From contig CM033721.1 in the NCBI GenBank assembly GCA_019671005.1, positions 57,784,284 through 57,848,283 of the forward strand: a DNA stretch of 64,000 nt, in the 5' to 3' direction. Positions 1 to 10,051 of the stretch are shown here, piece by piece. The notes below the pieces were generated by a model, which was not told the origin of the DNA, did no database searches, and saw nothing but the letters and a program-made list of their open reading frames with translations. The stretch is from Hibiscus mutabilis (taxonomy: Eukaryota > Streptophyta > Magnoliopsida > Malvales > Malvaceae). A program made the translations under genes and the position numbers. Each line of letters opens with the position of its first letter. The first letter of the stretch is position 1.

Positions 1-899
1 TGCCCAGATTTCTCCATTCTTTGAACTGATGAAAACTGGAAGTTCGGGATGGATTAAAACAACAGGAAGAAGTGACAATTAATATCCGAAAAATTTCTGG
101 GGTGAAGAAGCTACTGCAAGCAGGGACGGATCTAGAAAAATAGCATCACCTGGGTCAATATAAATATTACAAGCTATTTATCAACATAATTTGTATATAT
201 AGTTTTTAATCTAAAATTATAATAACAACAAAAATAATACAATTACATGTTAAAAAAACTGAAATTATGTCCAAAAAACATATCATCAAAAACATAATAT
301 ATTCGTTCTTCATTAATTAAGATAAACTCTTCTTTTCATAGAATAGTGATTCTTTTGTTCATTGTTTTTTCTTTTCTCTCTCAAATTCAATCTGTAAATT
401 TTATTGATACTAAAGTCTCAAAAAAAGTGAAACCATACAATGAAAATCAAATTCACAACAAGATATACAAAATCAAAAATAACTTGAATTCTATAATCAA
501 ATGCAAATTAACGAAATCAATAAGAATCAAATCAAAGAAGCATTTGAATGTGATATTCAACTTTGTAAACTGCATGATCTAAAAGGCTTTCAAAGTAAAT
601 CTGGAGCATACATAATTTGATTTCTCATTTGCTACAATAATGACAACATAATGGGGGTAAAGAGAAAATTAAACACATACGTAGTAAATTAAATCAAGTA
701 AAGCATCCAAATTTCCCATTAAACAATAAAAGCATTCAACTTTTGACTAAAATGACAGAAACCCAGATCAATAAAACATCAAAAATATATATATAAGCAC
801 TCAAATTCCCAAACAAAACAAAGTAGAGATGAACATATTGACTAAAATAAGGATGTCAAGGAAACCGCAGAGTCTAAACAACACGTAAAATAAAAAAGG
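1..899. other. AT-rich sequence, nothing recognised
   Basis: Old AT-rich DNA with many A and T runs. A short frame at 346-582 is lysine- and asparagine-rich and looks like translated AT-rich noise. The stretch GGGACGGATCTAG near 127 resembles the kind of terminus seen on some plant hAT-type MITEs, but I found no matching second end. Confidence 0.5.
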
Positions 900-1060
900 A
901 ACTTACAAAGTGTCTAAACGATTCTTAAGCTCGACGTTAAATTTTGGGTTAGTTCGGGGTGATCTTTGAAAAAAATTTAAAAAATAGAGTCGTCACCGAT
1001 CACTTTAGTAGACCAAACACCATAAAACAAAACCAAAGATTTATTTTAAGGGTTGATCAC
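900..1060 (+). repeat. Degenerate fragment of the long-LTR family seen at 12548-15654
   Basis: A run of A-rich sequence is followed by a GAGTCGTCACC-like block, a glycine-codon-like CACTTTAGTAGACC block and ACACCATAAAAC. The same order occurs at about 12650-12715 inside the solo LTR (GAGTCGCCACC, CACTTAGGTAGGCCGGACACCATAAAAC, each part shorter than quoted in full here). Only the order and short words match, so this is an old fragment. Its boundaries are uncertain. Confidence 0.4.
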
Positions 1061-2270
1061 TAATTTGTGTCTAATCCAAATTTAGATGCATATAAGTGTA
1101 GTATATTAATTAAGCATTATTTTAGACATTTAGTAACTTATTTAATTCTCTTAGTTTGCCCAGTTACAATTAACACATTATAACTTTTTTTTGATAAATT
1201 TTAACACATTATAACTAATATACATGTTTATAACAAAGTAGAATAATATGGGAAATAATGGACGTCAAATAAGTCTCATACTTCTTATATTTTACTTAAA
1301 CTAGTATGAATGAGGAGTAAAACAGGGCAGTCCATTCCCTTTAATTTCCAGCAACTATCTGCAATTTTTATTAAAAATCACAGTCCCTAATTTGGCTGAA
1401 ATCATGGCAAAACAATTCTTAAATGAGGCAGCAAACAAGTGGACTGTTCTGTGTACGAATCAACACCAAAATTGTCTCAAAACAGGTAGTATTGATACAA
1501 ATACAGAGCAGTTTACAAGCAAACTGAATTGAGCTTAAATTTGAACACTAAATCAACAATCAAAACAGAACATTTAAACATGAAAAACAGCACATATTCA
1601 CAATCACACACAAGTACAACTACACTCACCTAAACCGAAATTACTAAAATTTCAATTGTCGATTATCAATCGTTGTTCAAAGCTTTTCCTCAAATTTTAG
1701 AAGAATCACCAACTTCAAAAAACATCAAGACACAATCATATATAAAAATAAAACTTTAATTTTATCAAGAATGCAAGAACTTAACTATGATAATCAAAAT
1801 TTAGAATTTTACATCACTCTTCTTTAATTTGAATCCAAGACTACCGTGTAATAGCCCAAGCCTCCAAGATTCAAATTCTAATTTTTTCCCCTAAATTGTC
1901 CCTGCACTCAATATCGGTTCACTAAAGCTTTCTTACTCTCACAATCAAATATTGTTCCATGGCTTAATTGAAGGTAGAAGACAAGTCCCCTTATTCTTTC
2001 TCTTCCCTCCCGGTAAAACCGTGGGACTTACCCTTCTTTCATTCTATATTATTTCAATTTTTATTAATAAAACCTCATTCTCTCTATCCACTCTTCTTCA
2101 CATCCTAGATCAACCTAAACCTGTCGTGCCGGCCGCCGTACACCAACGCCGACAACCACCAAAATCGACTCTAAACACTCTTCTCAACTCCCTAAACTTC
2201 CTTCTACAACTCGCTTTTTCTTAAGAAAAATCCTCAAAACACATAGATCTTCGAAAAGAACAATGAAGAA
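1061..2270. other. No gene recognised
   Basis: AT-rich DNA. The section 1950-2230 is relatively C-rich with CTCTTCTT-type pyrimidine runs and is open for 90 codons on the plus strand. On the minus strand it reads as a purine-rich leader downstream of the 2271-2642 frame. I found no domain or motif in either reading. Confidence 0.4.
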
Positions 2271-2642
2271 CTACCTATTAATTGCTAGTATTTTCCACAC
2301 CGTGCATGCCTTCTTCACCGTCTGAATCTGAAAGGAAACGGCCAAATCTTCCTTAAGGTAGTCCCCCTTAAAAATTGCTAGTATTCTCTTTTTGAACTCT
2401 CCCCGATGTTTTTGAAATTTTTCTCTGATATTCTCCGTTAGAACTCCCTGACTGCAAGTGGGGGTAAGTAGACAAATAATGGCGGAAACGACAAAAAACA
2501 GTTGGATGAGCACTAACTTCAACGTACACAAACCACGTGGATCAAAAGGATGAAGGTTTTGAGTATTCTCCTTTATAGGATAACTAGTTTGTATACGCGT
2601 ATCAAGGAAACCTATTCTATGTGGAAAATTTGTTTTCGACAA
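2271..2642 (-). CDS. Unrecognised 123-codon frame with one hydrophobic segment
   Basis: I do not recognise this product. The frame is unusually long for its AT-rich surroundings and has a more balanced base composition. Residues about 41-63 form a strongly hydrophobic stretch (LVLIQLFFVVSAIICLL) preceded by basic residues and followed by TCSQG, which could be a signal anchor or secretion signal. The rest is lysine-rich and predicted soluble. A TATAAAG on the minus strand near 2570-2577 lies inside the frame, so a transcript from it would need a start other than the first ATG. No neighbouring gene supports a function. It may be chance, or a relic of a transposon-captured gene. Confidence 0.2.
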   Translation of the reverse strand: MSKTNFPHRIGFLDTRIQTSYPIKENTQNLHPFDPRGLCTLKLVLIQLFFVVSAIICLLTPTCSQGVLTENIREKFQKHRGEFKKRILAIFKGDYLKEDLAVSFQIQTVKKACTVWKILAINR

Positions 2643-3960
2643 ACGGAATTTAGATGCTTGTGTTTTAGTGTTTGTGATTGGTTTTAAGATTTAAAAATAA
2701 ATTTTAAATTTTAAAATTTCTTAGGATTTATAATTTTAAAATTATGACTTAAGGTGCTTAAAGGAATATGTAGTAACTTTAAAATTATGCTTGTAAAAAA
2801 AAATCATTGACGATGTATCAAACAATTGCTATTTTATTAAAATAATCATCTTACCTTCGTAACCATTTTATTAAAAAATTATTGACGGTGCATTAAGCAC
2901 GTACATTTAGCCAGTTAGCTAAACTGCTCATCTTTGTTCCCTCATATTTCCTTAGGTCAATGGTTTTAAACTCACCAAGTGCACCTCATTTTTCCTCTAA
3001 AGTTTTCTCATTCCCCTCCCCTCTAAGTTGAATTAAGATTAGAATTAGGATTTTATCAAAAAATATATAATATTAACCTATTAATTCGTTATTAAGTTAT
3101 AATGCATGAAATACATTTTAAAATTGAAAATTTTCAATTTAATTTATACAATAAATGAAATATTTTAAATGATAATTTTCAATTTATAAGCTTAAAATCT
3201 AATTTTCAAGCTAATAACTTGGAAAAGGAGAGAAATGATTACCTAACTTCACTTCATAATGAAAATGACAATTCTGTCGTTAACTTATGTTTGTTTTTAG
3301 TTCTTACATTATTTTTTGGTCAAAAATAATCTTTTAAATTATCTATTATTTATAGTTATTTTAAACTCGACAGTTATCTAAATAAAAAAATTATTTCGAT
3401 CAATAAGATGTGGACAAATCACAAATTTTTTTTGCTTAATAGATAATTTAAGGACTAAAAAAAATTGACACAATTTAAGTACTTATTTTGATTAAAAAAT
3501 AATTTAAAAACTTAAAATAGCCAAAAATAATAGTTTAAGAATGTATTTTAACAAAAAATAATTTAATGACTAAAAATAAATAAAACACGTAATTTAAAGT
3601 CTAATTCTTTATTTTAACTTTTTTTATCGAGTAAAAGTTTATTTATTGCATAAAAATCAACGTACGTAAAAGTTTATTTATTGCATAAAAATCAACGTAC
3701 GATAAAGTGCGTCTAAAAAACAACCTAAGGTGCCGTACCTAAACCTATCGTGTTTATTGACCTTTAAAAGCGTTGAACTTCAGTATAAGACAAATCAGAT
3801 AAAGGGAAAACAAAAATTAAAAAAAAAAATCAACAAATAATGACATCATCAGTTTTTCCTTTTTATATAGTATATTATAAGCCAAATTATTAAATAATAT
3901 TTATCTGTTCAAAATGAAATTATGTCTGTTTCTTAGTTTTATTTATTAAATTAAAAAGTG
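2643..3960. other. AT-rich intergenic DNA, no gene recognised
   Basis: Mostly A/T runs. The part 3300-3600 repeats the words AAAAATAAT and TAATTTAA on both strands and could be a decayed foldback MITE, but I could not fix its ends. Confidence 0.4.
3631..3700. repeat. Perfect 35-bp tandem duplication
   Basis: The 35-bp unit beginning GTAAAAGTTTATTTATTGC occurs at 3631-3665 and again, without a mismatch, at 3666-3700. Identity of both copies implies a recent slippage or duplication event in otherwise old sequence. Confidence 0.9.
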
Positions 3961-4007
3961 TTTTTAATAAGTAAAACTCATTCATAAAAAAGAAGCAAAG
4001 TTTGTTA

Positions 4008-4160
4008 GCAGTTAGGCAGATACAAACCAACAATTGAACAAAGCCTGTGGTTGCCTTGCTCTACCTCCATGCATTTAAACACCCAGCCTGTCGTATTGCC
4101 AAGTACAATGTCTACATTTAAGCTCAGGCCGTCTTGGAGATTTATTGAGCCCTGAATGAA
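4008..4160 (-). pseudogene. Possible exon fragment, function unknown
   Basis: The minus-strand frame ends ...VGLYLPNC before a stop and is open back to a polypyrimidine tract followed by TTCATTCAG at about 4160, which has the form of a plant 3' splice acceptor. The inferred last exon would encode about 50 residues (SINLQDGLSLNVDIV near its start). I do not recognise the family. Another minus-strand frame at 4540-4734 could be an upstream exon, with the SINE at 4240-4354 in the intervening sequence. There is no evidence that this is a working gene. It could equally be a captured fragment. Confidence 0.2.
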
Positions 4161-4219
4161 GACTAAAAAAAAAAATCTATATAACAAAAGTATATTTGAT
4201 TACCTTGAATATGTTAATA

Positions 4220-4373
4220 TGATTACAAGATAATATCTGTTTAATTTTTTTAGCCCTTTAATAACGCATACACACCGTGCTCGAACCAGGTCATCTAGAT
4301 AAAGTACATCATCCTTTACCATTGAGTCATCAGAACATCATGCAAACATAGTGAGATTACAAGATAATATTTG
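4220..4373. repeat. 19-bp target-site duplication flanking the SINE
   Basis: GATTACAAGATAATATCTG at 4221-4239 and GATTACAAGATAATATTTG at 4355-4373 differ at one position. A direct repeat of this length immediately outside a tRNA-like module is the usual product of LINE-machinery integration. Confidence 0.8.
4240..4354 (-). mobile_element. Short tRNA-derived SINE
   Basis: On the minus strand the sequence contains TGACTCAATGG, close to an RNA polymerase III A box (TRGCNNAGTGG type), and about 40 nt further GGTTCGAGC, close to the B-box core GGTTCGANNCC. It ends in an A-rich tail (CTAAAAAAATTAAAC) at the low-coordinate side. It lies exactly between the two copies of a 19-bp direct repeat. Internal promoter boxes, terminal A-rich tail and a long target duplication together define a tRNA-type SINE. 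At about 115 bp it is short for the class, so it may be internally reduced. The family was not identified. Confidence 0.7.
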
Positions 4374-4539
4374 ATTACTTTGAACAATTAATTTAATATC
4401 TTATTAATAAACCATAGAAATATGATTAAACTTTGATAAATTTAAAAAATAAAATTTAAAAAATATAACCACCCAAATTTTAAGGACCTTAGGCTAGTCG
4501 GGAATCCTAAGCGATCGCCCAAAGTGCTTCCGGTTTAGG

Positions 4540-4734
4540 CTACATGCTTGCAGGATATACTTCCAAACCTATTGTGCACTTGGTTTTTGCTTCCACTCCA
4601 CACAAACGACGGATTGTATCCACTTGCTGATTCCACAACGACATTCCATCTTTTGTTGGCAATCTGTAACAATCAACCATGGAATAAACGAGTGCCTGAG
4701 AATGGAGGGCTAGAGTTTTGGTATGTTCGACCAT
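4540..4734 (-). pseudogene. Possible exon fragment, function unknown
   Basis: A 64-codon minus-strand frame with gene-like composition (residues RLPTKDGMSLWNQQVD and RRLCGVEAKTKC) in AT-rich surroundings. It continues past the first stop as readable sequence. The opposite strand is also open over this stretch, so coding is unproven. It lies just outside the inverted-repeat element that starts at 4743 and upstream, on the same strand, of the possible exon at 4008-4160. I cannot assign a family. Confidence 0.2.
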
Positions 4735-4742
4735 GTAAAATC

Positions 4743-6034
4743 GGGGTTTTCACCAAAATATCACATTTATGAATATTATTCTCCAAAATAGTTCCCGAAG
4801 AAAATTCTTTCAAATCATAACACCCTTATAGGGAATTCCCCGTACATGTCAGATAAGTTCTAATTTTTTTAAAATATTATTTTATTGAACTCGCCATACA
4901 TGTTCCACGAGTTCAAAAAAATTTAAAAACAATATTTTAGTTTAATTTATTTTGTTAGGCTGCAATTAATTAACACCTAATTGGAACTCGGCTGACATGT
5001 ACCACGAATTACATTTATTAAAATTTTAATTAATTATTTTTAACTGTTGTTATTTTAAATAATATTTCAACAAATTCGCCTTCTGTCAGATGAGTTTAAG
5101 AAAATGAAAAAAATAATATTTTTTAATTTAAAATTTTAATTAGGCGTTATTAATTAAATTTTATTAATTAATTATTTTTATTAATAATATACATCATACC
5201 TGACCGAGATCCACAATGATACATAATGTTATTGGCATGCCTGACCGAGAGCCAACCGAACAAGGAAAACTCTGCGAAAACTGTAGATTACTATGTCACA
5301 GAAGAACAAAATGTACAACTCTTTTACGATCATCTTGTTGTCCCTGGGGTCAAATTTTACCGAAAGTGTTTTATATAATACTCATATTGTAATTGTTGTT
5401 TAATTGTGCATGTTGTTTTTTACGATGTTTTCTAATAATATTATTTAAACCCTACACTTTTCATTAATTTTTTTCATTACTAAAAAAATTATTACTTTTA
5501 TATTTTTCATGCTTTTAACTCTTTCTACTACTTTCAATTTTTCCAAATATAAAAAAACGGTTACAAAAAAATAAATTAATATTTTTTTAATTAAGTTGAA
5601 CTCACCTGGATTTTTAATTTATTTTACTACTTTTAATTTTTTTCCAAATATTAAGAAACGACGGTTAAAAAATAATTTAATAAAATCTAAAAAATATTAT
5701 TATTTTCATTTTTTTGAAGGTCGGACGTGCAAGGTCGTTCGTTAAATTATTAATTAATTAATTTTAATTAAGTAGAATTGACCGTACATGTCAATCGAGT
5801 TTCAATTAGATGTTAATTAATTATACCTTGAATAAATAATTAAATTAAACCAAAAAAATTAATTTTATTTTTAGCTCGTCGGCCACGACGAATTTAATAA
5901 ATATCATTTAAAAAAATAGAACAAGCCTGGCGTGCACGGCGAATTCCTTGTAAGGGTGCTATGCTGGGAAATAATTTTCTCCGGTGCTATTTTGGGAAAT
6001 AATGTTAAAAATGTGATATTTTAGGGGAAACACC
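4743..6034. mobile_element. Non-autonomous inverted-repeat element, about 1.3 kb
   Basis: The first and last roughly 130 bp are imperfect inverted copies: both read inward GG.GTTTYNCC, AAAATATCAC, CCAAAATAG, GAAAATT, CACCCTTA and GGAATTC at equivalent spacings. There is no coding capacity. The interior is AT-rich and holds repeated pairs of short AACTCG/CGAGTT-like words separated by CATGT, the same vocabulary as the termini of the MULE at 40436-54002. I infer a MULE-related foldback element. A convincing 9-bp target duplication was not seen, which fits its age. Confidence 0.65.
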
Positions 6035-6206
6035 TATAGATGAAGTTTTTTTAGAACTCGTCGAACATGTAAGACAAGTTCGTTAAAATATTAATTAATT
6101 AATTTTAATTAAGTGGAACTCGCATGCATGTCAGGTGAATTTCAATTAGGTGTTAATTAATTATAGGCACTCGCTTATTTGATCGAGTTCGCTTGTAAGT
6201 TGTAAC

Positions 6207-6628
6207 TAGGGGTAGACATTTGATCGAGTCAAGTAAAAAAATTTGAAGTTAGTCAAGTTGAAGAGTATTATTTTATAACTCAAATTTTAATTGAAATCTT
6301 TTCAAGTCGAGATTATGAAATTCAAATTTTAATTGAAATCTTTTCAAGTCGAGATTATGAAATTTAAAATTTAATTGAAATCTTTTCAAACACACACACT
6401 TCTTCATATTTTTCATATGTGATATATATATATTGAGAGACTCGACTCGAACTTGAAAACCAATCCACTAATTACTAAAAAATATTGAGTTACTGGAATT
6501 TCCATTTTATAACTCAAACTTTATTTGAAATTTTTTCGAGTTGAGTCAAGATGAGTCGAGTATTTTCACATCAAGTCAAGTCAAATAATTTGATTTTTTC
6601 AAGTCGAGTTGAGTTTAGTACGCCCCTA
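6207..6628. mobile_element. hAT-type MITE
   Basis: It starts TAGGGGTAGAC and ends GTACGCCCCTA, so the outer ends are inverted copies of the TAGGGG..C type common on plant hAT MITEs. The flanking 8-bp sequences GTTGTAAC (6199-6206) and CTTGTAAC (6629-6636) match at 7 of 8 positions, the duplication length expected for hAT elements. It is non-coding; the frame at 6551-6736 crosses its end and is chance. Confidence 0.6.
6281..6390. repeat. 42-bp tandem repeat, about 2.6 copies
   Basis: Units starting at 6281, 6323 and 6365 share TTTTAATTGAAATCTTTTC. The third is partial. The array lies inside the hAT-type MITE. Confidence 0.8.
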
Positions 6629-6739
6629 CTTGTAACTAGAGGAACACCTAATTATGCCAATTTTGAGGTTTCGACAATTTTTAGAACAAAAATCGTATGT
6701 TCCTTTTCGGTGCCCATTTTTATGTCCCAGCACTAAAAA

Positions 6740-6900
6740 ATTAAATTCTAGGTCATGGCCTAAATTCTAAATCATAAACCCTAAAAAATACATCATATCC
6801 CCAATTACATAAACCCTAGTCATAAACTCTAACCCTCTAGCCTAAACCTATTTTTTGTGTGGGAATAAACCCTAACCCTAAGGCCTAAACCTAATTTAAT
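6740..6900. repeat. Telomere-like CCCTAA-rich patch
   Basis: Degenerate repeats of the plant telomere word (CCCTAAA) occur about ten times on the plus strand, interspersed with TAAATTCTAAATC-type sequence. The preceding words (ATTTTTATGTCCCAGCACT, TAAAAAATTAAATTCTA) recur before similar patches at 35455-35640 and 38915-39110, so this is a dispersed repeat family rather than a relic of a real telomere. Confidence 0.65.
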
Positions 6901-7282
6901 TTTCTATCAGGTTTGGATTTGACGTCATCACGACTAATCAAGATGACACTCTTTTGATTATCATGTTTATGTCCCAATTTTGGACCCTCGAATTGGATTT
7001 GGATACGAGCTTACAGTCATCACTCTTCTTTGCGATTGAGTTGTGATAATGATCTTGTTATCAACGTGTCTTATTATTGTAATATACATTTTTAATGTTG
7101 TTTGTTGTTGGTTTTTACCTTTTATCGTCGAGCGTTGGTGATGCTTGGATCTATTTTGTTTTGAGCCATTGAGTTAGGGGTTTTTACCTTTTTCTTTGTA
7201 TGGCCATGTTTATGATCTAGAGACGTTAGATTCGTGTTTTTAGGAATATGTTCGGATCAAGTTTGTTTACTTGAGTTAGAAA
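6901..7282. other. No feature recognised
   Basis: Sequence of mixed composition between the CCCTAA patch and the copia LTR. No open frame, repeat or regulatory motif that I can support. Confidence 0.4.
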
Positions 7283-7727
7283 CTGTTGGAAATAGACTGT
7301 TGCAAGATGAGGCATTAGCATTGACTGAAAAATAATAAAATGTTCAAACAAAACGATAACCGTGTCCTGGTATTAACCACTGTATTAGATGTGAATTTGC
7401 CCCGATGTGTGTAATCGCTACAATAGACGAACGACTCCCTGAGGTTAGCACAAATCTCCAAATTTCATAAACCTGAAAGATGGAGTGGACTTTGGTGGTA
7501 CTACTCTTCCCTCAACTCAAAACAACACTTAGGAAAGGCTTATGAAAACTAAAGAGCATTTCAAAAAAAAATGTCATTTGCTTAGGGATAATATCAAATA
7601 AGTGAAATTGCCCCCTGTTTATAGGCTAAATAGTGAGGGCAAAAATGTCATTTCCATTTTAATTCTATTTATAATAGAATTAAATGGAATTATAAAATGA
7701 GTTACATTTTAAGAATTAACAACATTC
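7283..7727 (-). mobile_element. 3' LTR of a minus-strand Ty1/copia element
   Basis: Read on the minus strand the LTR starts TGTTGTTAATTC just after a polypurine tract and ends CTATTTCCAACA, giving TG...CA termini and about 445 bp. The coding remnant upstream ends with copia-type residues, so this is the 3' LTR. A second copy of the same LTR lies at about 34231-35433, split by a MITE. The 5' LTR is not in the window, so insertion duplication cannot be tested. Confidence 0.75.
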
Positions 7728-7738
7728 CCCCACTAATG
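7728..7738 (-). other. Polypurine tract of the copia element
   Basis: Minus-strand TTAGTGGGGGAA immediately precedes the TG of the LTR, the position and composition of a plus-strand primer site. Confidence 0.7.
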
Positions 7739-8597
7739 CAAAAGAATATCCTTCGTAAATATGAGAGAATTGAAGTTAAAACATGAGAAGAGAAATAGCG
7801 AGATTAGTTGCTTAAGCACTAGTAAATGTATCTAGAACTAGAACATAGTGATGATGAGTAATTCTTCTCTTAGATAAGTGAACGAGTCTTGAACTTTTTA
7901 AGATTATGGTGAACTCATAACACACAACTAACCCCTTCATCCACCGAAGTCCTCGATATGTCTATAAAGTATATATATACGGATGTATATATATATATAT
8001 AACCTTCTTTCCTCAGGATTCTAGTAAGTGTATTAGAAAAACGACCCAACACTTTTCATATAAGGTGGCTAGTCCTTCTCACTTACGTAGGTTATTTCAT
8101 CAGGTTTACCTCAATATAAACCACTCGAATTTGGGCTATGAAATAATTAAGAGCTTTTACAACAGCTTATCCTCACAAATAAATAAGGTGAATTTCTTCA
8201 AGTTCATATTAAATGAACCACTCAACCTCTTTCACCGGTAAATTCAATAAGTCATTCTCACTTAGGATCACCCAAACTCTTGGGATTTAATTCATTAAGA
8301 GTTTAAGAAAACTCATCCTCTCTAACGACAAGTTCATATAGTCATTTGCAATATGACCACCCACTCAACACTGGGTTATGAACTTATTCAGAGTATATAT
8401 TCATCAAAAATCAGTAAATTCATCAAGTCTTTGTCACTAAGATCACCCAAAGCCTGGGCTATAAATTTATTAACAGCAGCAAAGCTCATCCCGTGCATAT
8501 ACATTATTCATCATAGGGATAGGAAGATATAAAATGTACAATATGAGTTATTCCATGGTTTCATTTGACAACATTGAACTTAGATAACTAAGTAGGG
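7739..8597 (-). other. Copia 3' untranslated region with diverged internal repeats
   Basis: Non-coding sequence between the end of pol and the LTR. Four or five degenerate units of roughly 115-130 bp share the words ACCCA or ACCAC.., TTGGGCTATGAA-like, ATTAAGAG and CTCATCCTC (near 8095-8180, 8200-8330, 8340-8400, 8430-8500). The unit phase is clear, the identity is low. A (TA)n run lies at about 7968-8002. Confidence 0.55.
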
Positions 8598-8990
8598 TAT
8601 CGACCATGAATTCCTCAACAATGGGCTTTAGACCCATCCCCCTCGACGAATCTAGAACCAACTTTCTACTTTAACCTTTGGTAAGCGGATCAACTAGGTT
8701 CCTCTCTGACTTTAATCATAATTTCAAGGCACATTTCTAGCATTTTTAAGATAGAAATAAATCCATAAGTGTCTTGGCCAACGTGTAAACAAATACTTAA
8801 TCATACTAGAGTAAAGTTTGCTATGAGTTTTAACCATAAAACTACGTTTTAACAAACTCAAATCTTGTTTACACATGATTACATTTCCAAATTTTTTAGA
8901 AGTTACTAATCATTTAATATTAGTATGCATAATCTTAATTGATTATGAAATTCCTTTGATCCCATTCAAAGAGAATTTCTCTAATGACCC
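8598..8990 (-). pseudogene. Ty1/copia pol C-terminus (end of RNase H), decayed
   Basis: Minus-strand translation of 8598-8700 contains VDPLTKG, then SSRGMGLKPI after one stop. These are the conserved C-terminal residues of a group of plant copia polyproteins, directly after the RNase H domain. Sequence further upstream (8700-8990) is in the right place for RNase H but is too decayed to read. With the polypurine tract and 3' LTR at 7283-7738 this marks the 3' part of a copia element whose 5' part was lost or displaced. It has no coding function now. Confidence 0.65.
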
Positions 8991-9452
8991 GAGTTTCAGA
9001 ATCTGTGGGTCAGTTCACTCGAAAGGTGGACGTGGTGTTTTGGGTTGAAAGTTAGGGCCCGTTTGGTACTCATGAGAGCCTTGATAGTTTTTCCTCTTGT
9101 GTTGGACTTGGGCCTTTGGGTCACCGTGTGGGTTGGGAAGATGATGAGAAGGTAAAAGGGGTAAATCACCCTTTTGGAAAAGGAAAAAATATGGTAAACT
9201 TAATTGGTCTGCAAATTTTGGTAAGGGTGATATCATTTTTGTCCCATTCATCCTCTCCATCACTTTCTCTTCCCCATTGTTCCCAAGAGCCCAAAGACAA
9301 AGGTGAAATCTTTTGCATTTCAAGTGAGAATTTTGGATTAGTGATTGAGGACAATGCAATCTACATCAAGTGATCTATTTTTTAAGGTAAGAATGGAAAG
9401 TTTTGGTGGAGGATGGAAGAATATGGGTTTTGGTGGGGGTTGAAAAGGATAA
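8991..9452 (+). mobile_element. Probable 5' portion of the older gypsy-type LTR that hosts the 9458-20013 element
   Basis: The gypsy element at 9458-20013 interrupts sequence that continues at 20019. Both flanks read as part of an LTR with the same organisation as the others in this window. GGGCCCGTTTGGTA near 9055 resembles a MITE terminus but has no partner. The frames at 9015-9373 overlap on both strands and none has a recognisable domain. The exact start of this older LTR was not found. Confidence 0.35.
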
Positions 9453-9457
9453 ACATG
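9453..9457. repeat. 5-bp target-site duplication ACATG, left copy
   Basis: ACATG at 9453-9457 and at 20014-20018 flank the TG...CA ends of the gypsy element, the expected 5-bp integrase signature. The match is perfect. Confidence 0.9.
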
Positions 9458-9828
9458 TGTCATACCCTGAAAATCGGTCTAGTCGAGGTTAGGTTCCAAT
9501 GATCAAATACTTTGTACCAGTTATATAATTAGCTCGATCTTGTACCTAATTTGAAGCAGTAAAGGTTATTCAGGCTAACTGCATCAGTTTATTATTATTA
9601 TTAGTAAAAAAATAAATAAATAGAAAACTCCACGGCAGGGGAAAACTTTGGTTAGTGCCAAGTACCTAGCACGTGGGGAAATATGGCAACATATGCGGCA
9701 GCTCTCCATTTACGTGGAGAGCATGAGATTTGGGCTTATGCCACGTGGCCAAGGCAAAAAGGCCATGCCCTTTAAATTGCCATATTCGTGGAACATGTAG
9801 AAGCAATTTAGGAGGCCAACAAATTGAT

Positions 9829-9836
9829 TATAAATA
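9829..9836 (+). promoter_or_regulatory. TATA box of element 1 LTR
   Basis: TATAAATA followed by a G-rich GGGGAGGGGG stretch. It is repeated in the 3' LTR at 18382-18389. It lies about 370 bp into the LTR, a normal place for the U3/R boundary, and would start transcripts near 9860-9870. Confidence 0.7.
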
Positions 9837-10051
9837 GGGGAGGGGGCGCGCGCAAGAGATAGAAAAAAAATAAAAATAAGGAACAATCAGTTCAGTGATA
9901 GGTTGGTAAGCCCGAGTTTTTTGGTTCGATAAATTTGAGTCCTTGCTATCGACTAGCTCAAAGGGCTGATAAAGAACAACCGTTAGCTCTTCTGAAAGCC
10001 AAGGATAAAGGCGTTGTTATCTGAGAACCTTAAAAGCATCGGGTTGTCGAG

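Noticed and set aside
4240..4354. A functional tRNA gene
   Set aside because: A and B box-like words are present but no cloverleaf can be folded. The A-rich tail and long duplication fit a SINE.
6740..6900. True interstitial telomere or chromosome-fusion scar
   Set aside because: Repeats are degenerate and embedded in a dispersed family with two more copies in the window.
9015..9373. Four overlapping frames on both strands
   Set aside because: Mutually exclusive readings of a GC-richer LTR stretch with no recognisable domain.
9055..9380. A second MITE starting at GGGCCCGTTTGGTA
   Set aside because: No inverted partner or target duplication was found nearby.
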